This document shows positions 4,170-6,710 of a stretch of 6,710 nt of DNA, piece by piece. The notes under the pieces were generated by a model. The model ran no database searches. It was not told the DNA's origin and saw only the letters and a program-made list of their open reading frames with translations. Position numbers and translations under genes: made by a program. This stretch comes from Sedimentisphaerales bacterium (lineage in GTDB: Bacteria; Planctomycetota; Phycisphaerae; Sedimentisphaerales; Anaerobacaceae): positions 1 to 6,710 of the forward strand of contig DAOVMB010000138.1 of NCBI GenBank assembly GCA_030630905.1, written 5' to 3'. Position 1 is the stretch's first letter. Each line of letters opens with the position of its first letter.

Positions 4170-6710
4170 CTATTTCGAAATTGATTCGCTCTGCCAGGTA
4201 ACTTTGCCTTGGGCCTCGATACATAAGACAAGTTTTTGAATGTAAAACAGGTCGGCCTTACACCAGGGAATGTCGAGATAGCTTATGAGCTTTGCAGCCG
4301 GTTCGCGAAGAATTAGAGCTTTCGCAGTAAAAACTTCAGCAGACATCGTCGGAAATGCAAAAGGACATTCGTTGCGCCACATCGTCTCAACACCCCATGC
4401 CAGATGCCATGTCGGTCGATGGTAATCAACGCAAACATCCATCATGTTCTTGTGTATCTGCCCCGCATAACTGGCACAAAAGCGGCCAATCTCCGGCGTC
4501 AGGTATCTCCAGCGTGAGAAAATCGAGCGCAAAACCGGCACTTGTGTGATGAGCCCGCCACGCGTATGAGCAAACTCGAAAGCCAATCGTTCACGAAGCG
4601 CTGCGCGAGTTGTGGTCAGGCCCTTTTCAACCGCAGTATTATCACGCATCCGCTTCGCCATTCGACAATAGGCAATCAGCCCCGCCAGATAGCCGTTGCG
4701 GCAATCTTCCTCCATTTTATTTGGCGCTTCGGCGATAAGTTCCCGTAAACTCTTCCAGTCACTCTCAACCCTGCTCCAGTCTCCTGTCACATGCGCCCAG
4801 AGCCACAGCGGATACAACCTTGCAATTGCCTGCCGGGTAATATCATCGTTCACTCGAAACAGCCGCTCAGCGGGTATATCATACAAGGATCGAATCTCGC
4901 CTGCATCCGGTTCATACGTACGCCGTCCCGTCGGCCCATCCAGCACACCGCCGGGGCGGCTCATTCTCGCAATGTATCGCTTAACTTTCTGCTGGAGCTT
5001 TCTGTCGAGATATTTGTACGCCCGAGCGAGGATCAAAAGGGTCTCGGTCGGCTCGACGAAGAACCGATAAGCCTCTCGTGGATGCTTTCCCGGCGGAAAA
5101 ACAAGGGGGCGCCAATCTTTCGAGATCAGTTCTCTGACAGAACGGGAAAGCTCTTTCCTGAGAACTGAGCCATCGCTCGGATCTGCAAACTCCACCGTGG
5201 GCGTCTCCCAGATGAACCTGTCGAGCCATTCATCTGTTGTACGACTGACCGATCCGGCAGTCTGCTCAGTCAGCGGTTGCCGACGTGTGCCCGGGATTTT
5301 ACCCGGAAGACTCTTCAATAGATTATTCAGTCTCGGCATTTCACATGTATCCCAATCCCAGGGGAGCTGCCGGATTTTATCCCATTCCTCGTCGGTAAAT
5401 TCAGGAGTTGGCATTTCAGAGGCCTTACCGGCCTTGCCGTCGGCTTTCATCCTGTAGGCAATCAAAGCTACACCAGCATTGATCTCGTGAGTCGGGATAT
5501 AATAAAAGCTATCTCCGGCGATGGAAACTGGCATATCGACCACTGAGCCGCCCCCATAGACAGCAGTGCCCCGCGCCAGCCATTCTTTACCTACAGCAAG
5601 CGTCCGGCCGCGAAGAAGAGTCGCCCATATACCGGCCGCCTCACCGGCCTTCGGCTCGTGGATATTACGGCAAAACGGTTCCGGATATCCCTCTAAAGTA
5701 TCCAGATCCATTGCATTTACGTTATCCTGATGCGTATTGATCAGCACACGCCCGGCCACGACAAGCTGGCACTGCTCATCGTGTACGAGCAGCAGGCTAT
5801 CGTGCCAGCCGTATGTGCGCGACTGATCCATAATCGGCGTAATGTGACCTGTGGATGTATCGAGATACCCAACATTCAGAAACGGCGAGTAATGCTCGTA
5901 GCGACTGCGCAGCAATGCCCGAAATTTGACGATGACTCTGCCGTCCGGCGTGACAACAGGCGGGGCACCGGTTCCGTTCATACTCTCTGCGTACACAACC
6001 GGGGCAACAAATTTCTGCTTACCCGTGCCTGCGTCGAGCACAAAAAAAGTCTGATAGGCCGGCTCCTCGGAAAGGCGTTTGCGAATATAATCCAGTTGTG
6101 CCTCGTAGGTGCCCGTTTCCTGCATGCGCTTGAAGTTTTCCTGCCGCAGCCGGGCGTTTTCTTCTTTTGTGTGCCGCCAGCTCGCAAAATCCCCAAAAAT
6201 CTCCTTGACCATATCAAGAAGAATCGGATTGAACGAATCGAGCGAAATCGCAGGTGTCACAGTAACCATAACCGAACCATCGGGTGCTACGACCGGATGA
6301 TAACCACGGAAACTGACCCCGGGCAACTTATCGCTGTGCCACAATTGCCTTCCGCCGACCAGGTCGAACGTATAGACGCGCATATCCTCGCTACCAATGT
6401 AAACTCTTCCAGCTTTCGCATCGACAGCAGGGCTTGAGAGCAGCGGTCCTCCAGTCTGTACGGCCCATTTGATTCTGCCGCCGTTGGCATCGATAGCATA
6501 AATCTTGCCGTCGCGACTGCCTATCAAGACTACGCCCTGATGGACAACCGGTGAATTCCAAATAGCCGCGCCGGTTTGGACTGACCAGGCAAGTTTGCCG
6601 TTGGTAACGTCGATAGCGTAAACTTTCCCCTCCGCGTTGCCGAAGAAAACCTTATTTCCGGCCATAGCACACGTATGGAGAATTGCGCCGGGCGATTTAA
6701 ACGCCCAGAT
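4170..6710 (-). CDS. PQQ-like beta-propeller repeat protein with C-terminal helical domain (partial, N-terminus beyond the right edge)
   Basis: The frame is open to the window edge; the Met at 6665 is internal, since 15 more in-frame residues fit a blade strand. Numbered from that Met (831 residues), blade motifs of the pattern G-[KR]-[VI]-Y-x-[IF]-D-x(3)-G-[KR]-x(2)-W appear at about 13-27, 53-67 and 94-109. Weaker blades follow near 207-219, 264-276, 316-326 and 399-411. Such propellers (BamB, PQQ_2 type) act as scaffolds; true PQQ dehydrogenase function is not indicated. A charged helical insert lies at about 145-200. Residues about 500-831 are helical and rich in Trp and Arg, with LWLWAHVTGDW (620-630) and PTWHLAWGVETMW (751-763), suggestive of an alpha/alpha toroid. 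No catalytic residues can be assigned. Export is likely for this type, but the signal peptide would lie outside. The gene ends 196 bases before the rhomboid start. Confidence 0.85.
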   Translation of the reverse strand: MWAFKSPGAILHTCAMAGNKVFFGNAEGKVYAIDVTNGKLAWSVQTGAAIWNSPVVHQGVVLIGSRDGKIYAIDANGGRIKWAVQTGGPLLSSPAVDAKAGRVYIGSEDMRVYTFDLVGGRQLWHSDKLPGVSFRGYHPVVAPDGSVMVTVTPAISLDSFNPILLDMVKEIFGDFASWRHTKEENARLRQENFKRMQETGTYEAQLDYIRKRLSEEPAYQTFFVLDAGTGKQKFVAPVVYAESMNGTGAPPVVTPDGRVIVKFRALLRSRYEHYSPFLNVGYLDTSTGHITPIMDQSRTYGWHDSLLLVHDEQCQLVVAGRVLINTHQDNVNAMDLDTLEGYPEPFCRNIHEPKAGEAAGIWATLLRGRTLAVGKEWLARGTAVYGGGSVVDMPVSIAGDSFYYIPTHEINAGVALIAYRMKADGKAGKASEMPTPEFTDEEWDKIRQLPWDWDTCEMPRLNNLLKSLPGKIPGTRRQPLTEQTAGSVSRTTDEWLDRFIWETPTVEFADPSDGSVLRKELSRSVRELISKDWRPLVFPPGKHPREAYRFFVEPTETLLILARAYKYLDRKLQQKVKRYIARMSRPGGVLDGPTGRRTYEPDAGEIRSLYDIPAERLFRVNDDITRQAIARLYPLWLWAHVTGDWSRVESDWKSLRELIAEAPNKMEEDCRNGYLAGLIAYCRMAKRMRDNTAVEKGLTTTRAALRERLAFEFAHTRGGLITQVPVLRSIFSRWRYLTPEIGRFCASYAGQIHKNMMDVCVDYHRPTWHLAWGVETMWRNECPFAFPTMSAEVFTAKALILREPAAKLISYLDIPWCKADLFYIQKLVLCIEAQGKVTWQSESISK

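Noticed and set aside
5730..6437. Plus-strand open frame of 235 codons
   Set aside because: It is antisense to the propeller gene. Its translation has no domain signature and is explained by the codon bias of the opposite strand.
4170..6665. Start of the propeller gene at the ATG 6665
   Set aside because: The frame remains open to the window edge and the extra residues continue a blade, so the true start lies outside.

Overview
The window holds four protein genes, all read on the minus strand. In transcription order, from the right edge to the left, they are: a large PQQ-type beta-propeller protein whose 5' end lies outside the window, a rhomboid intramembrane protease, a complete GspE/PilB-type secretion or pilus assembly ATPase, and a GspF/PilC-type inner-membrane platform protein cut by the left edge. 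The combination of a propeller-plus-helical giant protein, a solitary gspE-gspF pair, moderate G+C coding sequence and A+T-rich spacers suggests a Gram-negative bacterium, most likely a planctomycete or PVC-group relative. This placement is an inference from gene style, not from a marker gene.

Layout: 1-695 is gspF (partial). 696-774 is a short spacer with a possible secondary promoter. 775-2562 is gspE, with a strong Shine-Dalgarno and a stop codon immediately before its ATG. 2563-3205 is a 640-base A+T-rich spacer without a convincing gene. It contains a near-consensus sigma-70 promoter (TTGACG, 17 bases, TATAAT) that points at gspE and would give a leader of about 360 bases. 3206-3973 is the rhomboid protease. 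3974-4169 is a spacer with two short inverted repeats. 4170-6710 is the beta-propeller protein.

GspE and GspF are the motor and membrane platform of a type II secretion or type IV pilus-like machine. GspE carries an N-terminal MshEN-type domain, a family known to bind cyclic di-GMP, so the motor may be controlled by this second messenger. The propeller protein is probably exported (inference; its N-terminus is not visible). The rhomboid could process membrane proteins, but nothing in the sequence links it directly to the neighbours.

The most interesting unexplained structure is the gspE leader. It combines a strong promoter, a five-codon reading frame with its own ribosome binding site, and a hairpin followed by a U-rich stretch. 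A 7-base segment near the predicted 5' end repeats one arm of that hairpin, so it could compete for the other arm. This is the layout of an attenuator or other RNA switch, but it matches no riboswitch class I recognise.
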